Shown here: positions 18,181-28,482 of the stretch, in pieces
How the letters are laid out: every line of letters begins with the position of its first letter
How positions within the stretch are numbered: the stretch's first letter is position 1
The notes under the pieces: generated by a model
Database searches by the model: none
What the model was told of the DNA's origin: nothing
What the model saw: the letters and a program-made list of their open reading frames with translations, nothing else
NCBI GenBank assembly: GCA_040753075.1
Contig: JBFMHA010000046.1
Coordinates: forward strand, 1 to 28,563
Direction: 5' to 3'
Length of the DNA stretch: 28,563 bases
DNA from: UBA6814 sp040753075
Lineage (GTDB): Bacteria; Desulfobacterota; Desulfovibrionia; Desulfovibrionales; Desulfovibrionaceae
Translations under genes and position numbers: made by a program

Positions 18181-20187
18181 ATGATCTTTTTCCGCAAGCT
18201 GGAGGAGCCCGGGGCCGAACCGGAAGCGGGCGACGTGGCCAAGCTCCGCGCCCGGGCCGAGGCCGCCGCCCTGCCCGAGGCCGCGCAGCGGGCCGTGGAG
18301 CACGAGCTGGCCCGGCTGGACAAGACCGACCCCGCGGTGGCCGAGTACTCCATCGCCTTCAACTACGTGGAGTACGTGCTCTCCCTGCCCTGGAACGCGC
18401 TCACCCCCGACCAGCTGGACCAGGCCCGCGCCCAGGCGGTGCTGGAGTCCAGCCACGCCGGCCTGGCCCAGGTCAAGGACCGCATCCTGGAGTACCTGGC
18501 CGCCCGCTCCATGCGCAGCCTGGCCAAGCCCGCGGTGCTGGTGGTGGACGACGAGGCCATCGCCCGGGACAACCTGGCCCACGTCATGGCCAAGGACGGC
18601 TACCAGGTGCAGACCGCGGCCAACGGGGTGGAGGCCCTGGACAAGGTCCGGCGCTTCGAGTTCGACCTCATCATCACCGACCTCAAGATGGAGCGCATGG
18701 ACGGCCTGCAGCTCCTGCAGGAGGCCAAGGCCGCCTCCCCCTCCACCGAGATCATGCTGGTCACCGGCTTCGCCACCGTGGACACCGCGGTCAAGGCGCT
18801 CAAGACCGGCGCGGTGCACTACCTGTCCAAGCCCATCGAGATCGGCGAGCTGCGCGCCGCGGTGCGCGAGATCCTGTCCTCCCGCACCTCCCGCCTGGGC
18901 TTCACCGCCCCCATCCTCTGCTTCGTGGGCCCCCCCGGGGTGGGCAAGACCTCGGTGGGCAGGGCCGTGGCCGAGGCCCTGGGCCGGCGCTTCCACCGCA
19001 TCTCCCTGGCCGACCTGCGCGACGAGTCCGAGCTGCGCGGGCACCGCCGCACCTACGTGGGCGCCCTGCCCGGCCGCATCCTCCAGGGCATCCGCGCGGC
19101 GGGCGTGCGCAACCCGGTGTTCATGCTCGACGAGATGGACAAGATCGGCCACGACGTGAAGGGCGACCCGGCCGCGGCGCTCCTGGAGGTCCTGGACCCG
19201 GAACAGAACAGCCGCTTCCTGGACCGCTACCTGGACGTGCCCTTCGACCTGTCCGGGGTGCTCTTCATCGCCACGGCCAACAGCCTGGACCGCCTGGCCG
19301 GCCCGCTCCTGGACCGGCTGGAGGTGGCGCCCTTCTCCGGCTACTCCGAGGCCGAGAAGATGGAGATCGCCACCCGCTTCCTCATCCCCCGCCAGCTGCG
19401 CGAGCACGGCCTGACCCATCCCTACCCCTCGGTCACCGGCCCGGCGCTCGCCGCCATCATCCGCGACCACACCAACGAGGCCGGGGTGCGCAACCTGGAG
19501 CGGGAGATCGCCCGGGTCTGCCGCAAGCTGGCCCGCATCTGCCTGGAGGAGAACCGCACCTCCCACGAGGGCGAGATCGGGCCGGAGCTGGTGGCCTCCC
19601 TGCTCGGGCCGCGGCGCTTCACCCACGAGGCCGCGGAGCGCGCCCCCCGGGTGGGCGTGGCCGCGGGCCTGGTCTGGTCCGACGCCGGGGGCGAGATCGT
19701 GTTCGTGGAGGCCACCCGCATGGCCGGGTCCAGCCAGCTCCTGCTCACCGGCTCCCTGGGCGGGGTGCTCAAGGAGTCGGCCCAGATCGCCCTGAGCCAC
19801 CTGCGCAGCAACGCCGACCGGTTCGGCATCGCCCCGGACTTCTTCGCCGGCCACGACCTGCACGTGCACATCCCGGCGGGCGGGGTGTCCAAGGACGGGC
19901 CCTCGGCCGGGCTGACCATCGCCGCGGCCCTGGCCTCCCTGCTCACGGGCCGGCCGGTGCGGCCGGACGTGGCCCTGTCCGGCGAGATATCCCTGTCCGG
20001 CCGGGTGCTGCCCGTGGCCGGGGTGCGGGAGAAGATCCTGGCCGCCCTGCGCGGGGGCGTGAAGACCGTGGTCCTGCCCGCGGCCAACGCCGCGGACGTG
20101 GAGGCCGTGCGCCGCACCGTGCCCGACATCCCGGACATCGTGCTGGCCGAGGACGCGGCCCAGGGCCTGGCCGCGGCCCTGGCCTGA
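18181..20187 (+). CDS. Lon-type AAA+ protease with inserted response-regulator receiver
   Basis: A 668-aa cytoplasmic hybrid. Residues 25-114 match the helical segment of LonA ahead of its ATPase (NYVEYVLSLPWN, VKDRILEYLA). A complete receiver follows at 118-236, with acidic pocket D124/D125, phosphoacceptor D167 and K217. Then comes the Lon AAA+ core with Walker A GPPGVGKT (250-257), Walker B MLDEMD (D317, E318) and the LonA signature RGHRRTYVGALPGRI. The S16 protease domain has SKDGPSAG with nucleophile S575 and K618, exactly the 43-residue spacing of the E. coli dyad. The about 200-residue N-terminal substrate-binding domain is absent. It should be an active ATP-dependent protease switched by phosphorylation of D167. 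The ATG at 18181 follows GGAGGAA. First gene of a three-gene operon. Confidence 0.9.
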   Translation: MIFFRKLEEPGAEPEAGDVAKLRARAEAAALPEAAQRAVEHELARLDKTDPAVAEYSIAFNYVEYVLSLPWNALTPDQLDQARAQAVLESSHAGLAQVKDRILEYLAARSMRSLAKPAVLVVDDEAIARDNLAHVMAKDGYQVQTAANGVEALDKVRRFEFDLIITDLKMERMDGLQLLQEAKAASPSTEIMLVTGFATVDTAVKALKTGAVHYLSKPIEIGELRAAVREILSSRTSRLGFTAPILCFVGPPGVGKTSVGRAVAEALGRRFHRISLADLRDESELRGHRRTYVGALPGRILQGIRAAGVRNPVFMLDEMDKIGHDVKGDPAAALLEVLDPEQNSRFLDRYLDVPFDLSGVLFIATANSLDRLAGPLLDRLEVAPFSGYSEAEKMEIATRFLIPRQLREHGLTHPYPSVTGPALAAIIRDHTNEAGVRNLEREIARVCRKLARICLEENRTSHEGEIGPELVASLLGPRRFTHEAAERAPRVGVAAGLVWSDAGGEIVFVEATRMAGSSQLLLTGSLGGVLKESAQIALSHLRSNADRFGIAPDFFAGHDLHVHIPAGGVSKDGPSAGLTIAAALASLLTGRPVRPDVALSGEISLSGRVLPVAGVREKILAALRGGVKTVVLPAANAADVEAVRRTVPDIPDIVLAEDAAQGLAAALA

Positions 20188-20201
20188 GGAGGGGACGCGC
20201 C

Positions 20202-21625
20202 ATGCCCTCCCTGTCCTTCCGGGCCTTCGCCCTGAACATCCGCCAGAAGATCATCCTGGGCATCGTGGTGTCCCTGCTCGGAATGGGCCTGCTGGGCAGC
20301 ATCTCCTACCGGCTGCTGGTGCAGATCGAGGAGACCCTGCGCCTGGCCGAGGTGGTGGACGACCTGAACAACGACATCCTCGAGGTGCGGCGCTACGAGA
20401 AGAACTTCCTGCTCTACGCCAACCCCGACGACGCCCGGGAGACCCTGGCCTACGTGCAGAAGGCCCTGGACCTGGTGGAGCGCATCGAGCCCGGCCAGGG
20501 GCAGGAGGCCTTCGCCCGGCTGCGCGCCGAACTCGTCACCTACCGCGAGAACTTCGCCACGCTGGCCCCGGTCCCGGGCAGGCCCAAGGAGGGCTCGGCC
20601 CTGCGCGAGCTGGGCAAGGACCTGGTGGCCACCGCCCAGAACATCGTGCTCACCCAGCGGGAGCGCATCCTGCACATCGTGGCCACCCTCAAGGGCCAGC
20701 TCCTGCTGTCCATCTGCTCCCTGCTCGGCCTGGGCGTGCTGGCGGCCTGGTTCGTGGGCCGCAAGATCGTGCGCGCCCTGCTCCTCATCGAGCGCTCCAC
20801 CGGGGAGATCGTGCAGGGCCGCTTCGCCCCCCTGCCCGTGCCCGACGCCCGGGACGAGACCCGCAGCGTGGTGCTGGCCTTCAACCACATGATCGAGGAG
20901 CTGGACAAGCGCCAGAACCAGCTGCTCCAGGAAAAGAAGCTGGCCTCCCTGGGCGTGCTCACCTCGGGCATCGCCCACCAGCTCAACAATCCCCTGAACA
21001 ACATCTCCACCTCCTGCCAGATCCTGCGGGAGGAGGCGGGCGAGGGCGGGGACCCGGCCTTCGCCCGGCGCATGCTGGACAACATCCACGGCGAGGTCAT
21101 CCGCTCCCGGGACATCGTGAAGGGGCTCCTGGAGTTCTCCCGCACCTCGGACTTCCTGCTCAAGCCCACGGTCCTGGCCGACCTGCTGGAGCGCACCGTG
21201 GCCCTGGTGTCCAGCGACCTGCCCGCGGGCATCGAGATCGTCCGCCAGGCGCCGCCGGACCTGATCCTTCCCCTGGACGCCCAGCGCATGCAGGAGGCCT
21301 TCCTCAACCTGCTCATGAACGCCATCCAGGCCATCCCCGGAGGCCAGGGCCGCATCACCGTGTCCGCGGCGGCGGACGAGGCCGCGGGCCAGGCCGTGCT
21401 GCGCTTCGCGGACACCGGCGCGGGAATCCCCCAGGAGCAGCTGGGCCGCATCTTCGACCCCTTCTTCACCACCAAGGAGGTGGGCAGGGGCACCGGCCTG
21501 GGCCTGTCCATCGTGTTCGGCATCGTGAAGAAGCACGGCGGCTCGGTGAGCGTGGAGAGCCAGCCCGGCCAGGGCGCGGTCTTCACCCTGCGCCTGCCCC
21601 TGGCGCCCAAGGAGGATTCCGCCGC

Positions 21626-21629
<4 letters not shown>
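20202..21629 (+). CDS. Membrane sensor histidine kinase
   Basis: A 475-aa inner-membrane kinase. A transmembrane helix (about 16-38) and a second one (165-186) bracket a periplasmic all-helical sensor domain of about 125 residues; the stretch RRYEKNFLLYA resembles the helical bimodular domains that bind organic acids. HAMP follows, then the dimerization helix with phospho-acceptor H259 in GIAHQLNNPLNN, then the ATPase with NLLMNAIQAI, DTGAGIP and GTGLGLSIV. This is an NtrB-like class of kinase. It starts 14 bases after the protease gene with GAGGAGG and overlaps the regulator gene as ATGA (21626-21629), so the three products are probably made in fixed proportion. Confidence 0.93.
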
Positions 21630-23008
<1,379 letters not shown>

Positions 23009-23026
23009 AAGAACCGGCGCTATCGA

Positions 23027-24526
23027 TTAGCGGCAGCTCTTCAGCTCGTAGTACGTGTCGTCGATGTGCTGCTGCAGGCCCTTGGCCGCGTCCAGGACCT
23101 TGCCGTTGACGCTGTGCGCGTCCATGATGCGGTTGAAGCTGAGCAGCCAGTCCAGGCCGTTGTAGCTCTGCTTCGCCGTGATCTCGATGCCCGCGATGAG
23201 CGGGACCTTCTTGGCCACCCACTTGCCGAATACCCCGGCGTCCGCCATGATCTTGGACAGGTCGAACAGGGCGTTCAGGGCGGGCGCGTCGGTCTCGAAG
23301 TACTTGCCGACCTTGGGGTCCTCCAGCACGGCCTTGACCTCGGCGTCCGAGGCGGCCAGCTGGACGAGCATGGCGGACAGGCCGTCCTTGGCGAAGGTGG
23401 TCCAGTCGTTGAGCTTGTTGGTCAGCTCCGCCACCTGCCCCGCGGTGGACAGCCTGGCCATGCGGTCGATCTTGGCCCGGATGGCGGCCACGTCGATGCC
23501 CTCCCTGGCCATCTCCTCGGCCCGCCTCTCCAGGACGCCCTTGTAGCGCTCCGCGGCCCGGCCGCGCTTGGAGAGCGCCTCCAGGTACTGCCCGGCGAAG
23601 TGCTCGAACCCGTCCTTGGCCGCGTTGAGCAGGGCGTTGCGGTTGGCCTCCCGCCAGGTGTCGAGCTGCTCCTGGGCCAGCAGGACGGTCTTGTGGAACT
23701 TCTGGCGCTGCTCCAGGAACCCGGCGAGCTTGGCGGACAGACGCTCGCAGTCCGGGGACTTGGAGGCCGGGGCATCGCGCATGGGGGAAGGCTTTTTTTC
23801 CTGGGCCTCCTTCTTCAGGTTCTCGGCCACGAACTTCTTGGCATCGCGCAGGTCCACCACCCGGGGATCGCTGTCCGGGTTCACCAGGAGCTGGATGTCC
23901 GCCACGGGCATGGCGTCCCCGAAGAAGGGCGTGGGCGCGGGGGCCGGCGGCGCGTCGTCCAGGCCCTTGAGGCCCAGCCCGCCGGTGTCGAAGGGCTTGC
24001 GCGCGCCCGCGGCCATGGCCTCCATGTCCCCGTCCAGGCCCTTGAGGCCCAGCCCGCCCTTGGGGTTCCTGGCCGCTCCGTCGAGCTGCTTGTAGGACTG
24101 CATCATCTTCTCGAACTCGGCCTGGGCCGCGGCCTCCTTGGCCCGCATCTCGGCGGACTTCTTGGCGGCCAGCTCCGCGGCCTTCTTCTGGGCCTCCAGG
24201 GCCGCGGCCTCCTGCTGCTTCCTCGCCTCCGCGTCGTCCTGCGCGGAGTAGGGCGGGGCGAACGCCGCCTGCAGCAGCGCGCCGAAAATGCTGCCCACGA
24301 TCATGGACTGCATGTCCATCCCGCCCCCGTAATGGGAGGCCTTGCCCCCGCCGGAGCTCTTGGGCGCCGTGTAGTACGGACAGTTCGAGGAGTGCGCGCC
24401 GCCCGGCAGGGGCGTGTTGCAATAGGCGCAGACCGGCTTGGGGTCCTGGGCCTGCGCAGGCGATGGACCCAGGGCCGCGCCCAGGAGCAGGACCGCACAG
24501 AGCAGAACCGTGACGAGCTTACGCAT
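23027..24526 (-). CDS. Secreted Cys-cluster, coiled-coil protein with GLGLKGLD repeats
   Basis: A 499-aa protein I do not recognise. A signal peptide ends at AQA (24-26). The mature N-terminus has CAYC and a following NCPYY, a small zinc-ribbon-like set of three cysteines. A glycine-rich patch (SGGGKASHYGGGMDMQ) is followed by a hydrophobic stretch, an alanine/lysine/glutamate coiled coil (about 105-150) and the motif GGLGLKGLD twice, 28 residues apart. The last 250 residues are a soluble helical domain with another coiled coil. The start has GGAGGTGG before it. It is the last gene of the lipoprotein operon, 53 bases after its neighbour, so it probably works with the lipoproteins in the envelope. 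Confidence 0.75.
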   Translation of the reverse strand: MRKLVTVLLCAVLLLGAALGPSPAQAQDPKPVCAYCNTPLPGGAHSSNCPYYTAPKSSGGGKASHYGGGMDMQSMIVGSIFGALLQAAFAPPYSAQDDAEARKQQEAAALEAQKKAAELAAKKSAEMRAKEAAAQAEFEKMMQSYKQLDGAARNPKGGLGLKGLDGDMEAMAAGARKPFDTGGLGLKGLDDAPPAPAPTPFFGDAMPVADIQLLVNPDSDPRVVDLRDAKKFVAENLKKEAQEKKPSPMRDAPASKSPDCERLSAKLAGFLEQRQKFHKTVLLAQEQLDTWREANRNALLNAAKDGFEHFAGQYLEALSKRGRAAERYKGVLERRAEEMAREGIDVAAIRAKIDRMARLSTAGQVAELTNKLNDWTTFAKDGLSAMLVQLAASDAEVKAVLEDPKVGKYFETDAPALNALFDLSKIMADAGVFGKWVAKKVPLIAGIEITAKQSYNGLDWLLSFNRIMDAHSVNGKVLDAAKGLQQHIDDTYYELKSCR

Positions 24527-24579
24527 GTGAATCACCACCTCCGGCTCACACCGTTCGAACACCCTGTCCGCCGATCCGC

Positions 24580-25437
24580 TCAGCGCACGCCGGCGATCCC
24601 TTCCCACTCGTAGATCTTGTCCTGGGCCGCACGGGCGTCCTGGGCTTCGGGGACCAGGAGGAGGTACTTCTTCATGGAGACGATGGCCTCGTAGGTCCGC
24701 TTCTCCTGGGCGTGCATGAGCGCCATGTTGTAGTAGGCCGCCGGGTAGGTGACCGGATTTATCTCCAGGACCTTGGCGTAGGTGGTCAGGGCCATGGAGA
24801 AATTCTTCTGCTCGGCCCAGGAATTGGCCTGGACGATGTACCGTCTCTGCTCCTCGGGAACCTGCGGCTTGACCTTCTCGGCCCGGTACGCGGCAGCCAG
24901 GGGCTCGAAGCCGGCAAACGCGCCTTCCTCGTACTTCCGGCGCTGTTCGCCCTGGATGAAGAAGAGCTCCTGGGCCACGCACCTGGCCCTGTCCTCGTTG
25001 GCGAAGTACAGCCCCACCACGTTCCACACCTGCGCGCCGTGCGGGTATCCCTTCTCCCCGGCCACCTTGGCGGGCGATATGTAGTCGAGCCGGAGATTCA
25101 ACAGGCCCGAGTACCAGAACCCCGCATCGTTTATCACCGTGATCCACTCATCCGTGGCCCCGCCGACACTGGTAATGACATAGTCCCCGTTGTTGGTGGC
25201 GGCGAGCATCTTCCCGTCCACGTTGGTGAGCAGGGCGGCCAGGTCCTTCTTGACCGCGGCAAGGTCCGTCTTGCCCTTCTCCAGGTTGGCGCAGAGGTGC
25301 TCCGCACGGACAAAGGGTGCAGGCCCTGGCGCAGCCTGCTGCGCCACCCTGTTGGGCGCGGCCTCGACGCACCCCAGCAGGAGGCAGGCGGCGAACACTC
25401 CGACAAGGGGCAGCAGCACGCGACGGATCAGGTCCAT
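24580..25437 (-). CDS. TPR lipoprotein paralog 4 of tandem array
   Basis: A 285-aa envelope lipoprotein: signal peptide with lipobox LLGC (C23; next residue V, so outer-membrane sorting is expected if Lol rules hold). The mature part opens with FVRAEHLCANL (C49) and AAVKKDLAALL, then about 80 residues not shared with its paralogs, then RCVAQEL (C153), then EEQRRYIVQAN and two TPR-like helix pairs ending in AAQDKIYEWE. C49 and C153 are conserved in all four paralogs and may form a disulfide. Its coding sequence is the most diverged of the four at the C-terminus. The ATG at 25437 follows AAGGAG. Function unknown. Confidence 0.8.
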   Translation of the reverse strand: MDLIRRVLLPLVGVFAACLLLGCVEAAPNRVAQQAAPGPAPFVRAEHLCANLEKGKTDLAAVKKDLAALLTNVDGKMLAATNNGDYVITSVGGATDEWITVINDAGFWYSGLLNLRLDYISPAKVAGEKGYPHGAQVWNVVGLYFANEDRARCVAQELFFIQGEQRRKYEEGAFAGFEPLAAAYRAEKVKPQVPEEQRRYIVQANSWAEQKNFSMALTTYAKVLEINPVTYPAAYYNMALMHAQEKRTYEAIVSMKKYLLLVPEAQDARAAQDKIYEWEGIAGVR

Positions 25438-25490
25438 TCCGGTTTCTCCTTGGGTTGCATCAAAAAAGGTTCCCTGGAGACATGCGGCCC

Positions 25491-26414
25491 TCACTGCGCG
25501 CCGCCCAGGGCCTCCCACTCGTAGATCTTGTCCTGGGCGGTGCGGGCGTCCTCGGCGTCCGGGACCAGCATCAGGTACTTCTTCATGGCGGTGATGGCCG
25601 CGTTGTAGCGTCCCTGCTGGGCGGAGATGAGGGCCATGTTGTAGTGGGCCGCGGGGTAGGAGAAGGGGTTGACCGCCAGGGCCTGCTCGTACAGGGCCAG
25701 GGCCTTGGCGAACTCCTTTTTCTGGGTCAGGGCGTTGGCCTGGACGATGAACCGCCGCTGCTCCTCCGGGACCGGCGGCTTGCTCGGCAGGGCCCGGTAC
25801 TTCTCGACCACCGCCTGGAACTCGGCGAGGGCCTGGTCCTGCTGCTGCTTGCGCATGGGGAGCTGAAGGAGCCGGAACTCCTCGGCCACGCATTGCGCAA
25901 GGTCCCGGTCCGAGAAGCCGAGCATCATCACGCCGCCCATGTCCACGGTGTGGGGACGGGTCTGGTCGAAGGCCGCGTCGCTGAAGCGCACCTCGCTGTC
26001 CGCCATGTCCTCGAACCCGAAGGAAACGGCGCTGCTGGCGGCGACCCCGGTCTCGGACACCTGGAGGCCGTACTGGGTGAAGTACAGCAGTTGGCCGTCC
26101 TTGTGGGAATAGGACATGGTGTTCTTGAGCCCGTCCGTCAGGGCTCCTACGCGATCCACGTTGGCGTCGTGCGGCTTCAGGTACTTCACGCTGACGCCGG
26201 ACGGGATGTTGCCGAGCAGGGCCGCCAGGTCCTGCTTGACCGCCGCGGGGTCGGCGCTCCCCGGGCTCGCGGCGGCGCAGAGGTGCTGGCTGCGGACGAA
26301 GGGGGCCTGGGGCGTCAATCCCGCGTCCATGGGGCCCTCGATGGCGCACCCCGCTGCCGCTGAAACTGTCAGAGCTACCGCCAGGACCGCCTTCAGACAA
26401 CGCATCGCTCCCAC
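25491..26414 (-). CDS. TPR lipoprotein paralog 3 of tandem array
   Basis: A 307-aa lipoprotein (C23 after SAAAG) of the same layout: FVRSQHLCAA (C46), AAVKQDLAALL, a middle region of its own of about 110 residues, QCVAEEF (C175), EEQRRFIVQAN and the TPR segment ending AQDKIYEWE. The GTG at 26414 is chosen because GGAGG lies six bases before it; the ATG at 26405 is 15 bases away and has only GGGAG almost touching it. The start choice changes only three residues. It is 53 bases upstream of the previous paralog. The middle differs entirely from the neighbours while the C-terminus is nearly the same. Confidence 0.8.
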   Translation of the reverse strand: MGAMRCLKAVLAVALTVSAAAGCAIEGPMDAGLTPQAPFVRSQHLCAAASPGSADPAAVKQDLAALLGNIPSGVSVKYLKPHDANVDRVGALTDGLKNTMSYSHKDGQLLYFTQYGLQVSETGVAASSAVSFGFEDMADSEVRFSDAAFDQTRPHTVDMGGVMMLGFSDRDLAQCVAEEFRLLQLPMRKQQQDQALAEFQAVVEKYRALPSKPPVPEEQRRFIVQANALTQKKEFAKALALYEQALAVNPFSYPAAHYNMALISAQQGRYNAAITAMKKYLMLVPDAEDARTAQDKIYEWEALGGAQ

Positions 26415-26463
26415 GTGGCTCCTCCCTTGGCTGGATTGACGAACTCTCCCGGGTTCCCTGGAC

Positions 26464-27405
26464 TCACTCCGCGCCCACGGCGGCCTGCCACTCGTAGATC
26501 TTGTCCTGGGCGGTGCGGGCGTCTTCGGCCTGGGGCGCCAGGAGCAGGTACTTGCGCATGTTGAGGATGGCCTGGTGGTAATTCCCCTGCTGGGAGGCGA
26601 TGAGCGCCATGTTGTAGTAGGCCGCGGGGAAGGAGGCCGGGTCCACGTCCAGGGCCTTCCCGTACAGGGCCATGGCCTTGTCGAACTGCTTCTTCTGGGT
26701 CATGGAGTTGGCCTGCACGATGTACTTGCGCTGCTCCTCGCTGACCTGGGGCTTGGACGGCATGGCCCGGAGCCTGTCCACCACCGGCTGGAACGCGGCC
26801 AGATCCTCCGCCATCCTCCCCTTCCACATGGACTGCTGGACGTAGAGGAGTTCGTCCGTCACGCACCGGGTGAAGTCCTCGAACATGAAGCTGAAGGTGA
26901 TGACGTCCGAGACCACCACGTTGTATGGGTGGTTGGGGTATCCGTTGGCGGGGTCGAACCGCACCTCGTGGTTCAGGAGGTCCTCGTACTCGAGATAGAT
27001 GTTGTCGCCGGCCGAGATGCGGGCGTCGCTCACCGCGAGGTTGGCGATATAGATGAAGTCGAAGTTGCCGTTGGGGGTGAAGCCTATCTCGTGGATGTTT
27101 TTCGCCCCGGCGATCAGCTCCGCCATGTTGGTGGACCTGGCGTACGGCGGCCGGTAGTACCGCACCACCACGCTGTCCGGGTCGGAGGAAAGAATGTCCG
27201 CGAGGTCCTTCTTGACCTCGGCCACGTCCGGCTTCCTGCCGATGAGGTCCGCGCAGAGGTGCTCCTCCTTGACGAACCTCTGCGGCGGGGGCGGCGCGGC
27301 CTGCTCCGGCGAAACCCCCTGCCCTGCGAAGTCCTCGACGCATCCCGCCAGCACGCACGCAACAAGCAACGCCATCAGGAACACCACGCGACGATCCAGG
27401 TTCAT
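26464..27405 (-). CDS. TPR lipoprotein paralog 2 of tandem array
   Basis: A 313-aa lipoprotein, longest of the set: lipobox LAGC (C22), a proline-rich linker, FVKEEHLCADL (C51), AEVKKDLADIL, a middle rich in aromatic residues (FDFIYIANLAV, NIYLEYEDLL) that looks like beta strands, RCVTDEL (C181), then EEQRKYIVQAN and the TPR segment ending AQDKIYEWQ. The last 100 residues are close to those of paralog 1 in both protein and DNA. The ATG at 27405 is preceded by AAAGGGGAA. Spacers of 47 and 49 bases join it to its neighbours. Confidence 0.8.
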   Translation of the reverse strand: MNLDRRVVFLMALLVACVLAGCVEDFAGQGVSPEQAAPPPPQRFVKEEHLCADLIGRKPDVAEVKKDLADILSSDPDSVVVRYYRPPYARSTNMAELIAGAKNIHEIGFTPNGNFDFIYIANLAVSDARISAGDNIYLEYEDLLNHEVRFDPANGYPNHPYNVVVSDVITFSFMFEDFTRCVTDELLYVQQSMWKGRMAEDLAAFQPVVDRLRAMPSKPQVSEEQRKYIVQANSMTQKKQFDKAMALYGKALDVDPASFPAAYYNMALIASQQGNYHQAILNMRKYLLLAPQAEDARTAQDKIYEWQAAVGAE

Positions 27406-27452
27406 TCCAGGTTCCCCTTTCCCATTGGATTCTGATGCGACGAGGACGCCCT

Positions 27453-28304
27453 CTATTCCCCGACCCGCGCCTGCCACTCGTAGATCTTGTCCTGGGCGGT
27501 GCGGGCGTCCTCGGCGTCCGGGACCAGGAGCAGGTATTTCCTCATGTTGAGAATCGCCCCGTAGATGTTCCCCTGCTGGGAGGCGATGAGCGCCATGTTG
27601 TAGTAGGCCGCGGGGAAGGAGAGCGGGTCCACGTCCAGGGCCTTGCGGTACAGGGCCATGGCCTTGGCGAACTCCTTCTGCTGGGTCATGGAGTTGGCCT
27701 GGACGATGAACTTGCGCTGCGCCTCGGAGACCTGGGGCTTGGCCGGCATGGCCCGGTACCGGTCCGCCACCGGCTGGAACGCGGCGAGGGCCGCCTCCGC
27801 CTCCATCTTCTTGATGAACGCGAGTTCCTGGAACACGCAGGTGGCCAGTCTACTGTCGAAGATGTCGAAGGAAAAGGACACCACGTCATGGAGCTTGAGT
27901 ATCACGGGGTATTCCTGGTCCCCCTTGGCATAGAGCTCCAGCGGGTGGTCCAGGAGTTCGGCGAAGTCGAGGGTTAGCCCGTCAACGACGAGCCCGTTGT
28001 CCGTCCCCCCGACCGCGTGGAAGAGCCCGACGGAATACTTCTCGAACGTCTGGCCCTGAAAGGCATAGTTGAGTCGGTCCACCTGCACCCCTTTCTGGGT
28101 CTGGGACAGGAGCGCCGCCACGTCCTTCTTGACCGCGCCGACGTCGGCCTGCATCTGCCCCATGGGCGCGCAGGGATGGTCCTCCAGAACCAACTGGGGC
28201 CGGGGCGAGGCGGCCGGTCCGCCGGCGCTCTCGACGCATCCCGACAACCCGCAGGCGAGGCACAGGCAGACAAGAGACGCCGCAAGCCGACGAACCAGAC
28301 GCAT
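27453..28304 (-). CDS. TPR lipoprotein paralog 1 of tandem array
   Basis: A 283-aa lipoprotein and the first gene of the array. Lipobox LSGC (C23). The HLC motif is altered to DHPCAPMG (C45). GAVKKDVAALL, a private middle region and TCVFQEL (C156) follow, then EAQRKFIVQAN and the TPR segment ending AQDKIYEWQ. A candidate promoter lies 43-72 bases upstream. The four paralogs share an architecture of fixed ends and a free middle, which suggests that each middle binds a different partner or ligand while the TPR part meets a common one. That is inference. Confidence 0.8.
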   Translation of the reverse strand: MRLVRRLAASLVCLCLACGLSGCVESAGGPAASPRPQLVLEDHPCAPMGQMQADVGAVKKDVAALLSQTQKGVQVDRLNYAFQGQTFEKYSVGLFHAVGGTDNGLVVDGLTLDFAELLDHPLELYAKGDQEYPVILKLHDVVSFSFDIFDSRLATCVFQELAFIKKMEAEAALAAFQPVADRYRAMPAKPQVSEAQRKFIVQANSMTQQKEFAKAMALYRKALDVDPLSFPAAYYNMALIASQQGNIYGAILNMRKYLLLVPDAEDARTAQDKIYEWQARVGE

Positions 28305-28346
28305 GGGTATCCCCCCGGTTCTTGGAGCTATTCTATGGTTTGCGCC

Positions 28347-28376
28347 ATTCTATGCCGACAGCCGGGGGGACCGCAA
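28347..28376 (-). promoter_or_regulatory. Candidate promoter of the lipoprotein operon
   Basis: On the minus strand TTGCGG (28376-28371) and TAGAAT (28352-28347) are 18 bases apart. The octamer CATAGAAT occurs twice here with nine bases between, so a second start is possible. The -10 is a five-of-six match and the -35 is weak. Confidence 0.35.
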
Positions 28377-28482
28377 TGGGCCAGCGAAGCCTATCCGCAA
28401 ATATTCTGGCGAACTGGCCTCGCTTGCCTTTCCCGCGCCGGTGATTACACTCGCCCTCTGCGACAATCCCCCCGCCGCACCC

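Noticed and set aside
24590..27640. Regularly spaced near-identical stretches that might suggest a CRISPR or tandem repeat array
   Set aside because: The period is about 0.9-1 kb and the repeats are the 3' ends of paralogous genes, not short repeats with spacers.
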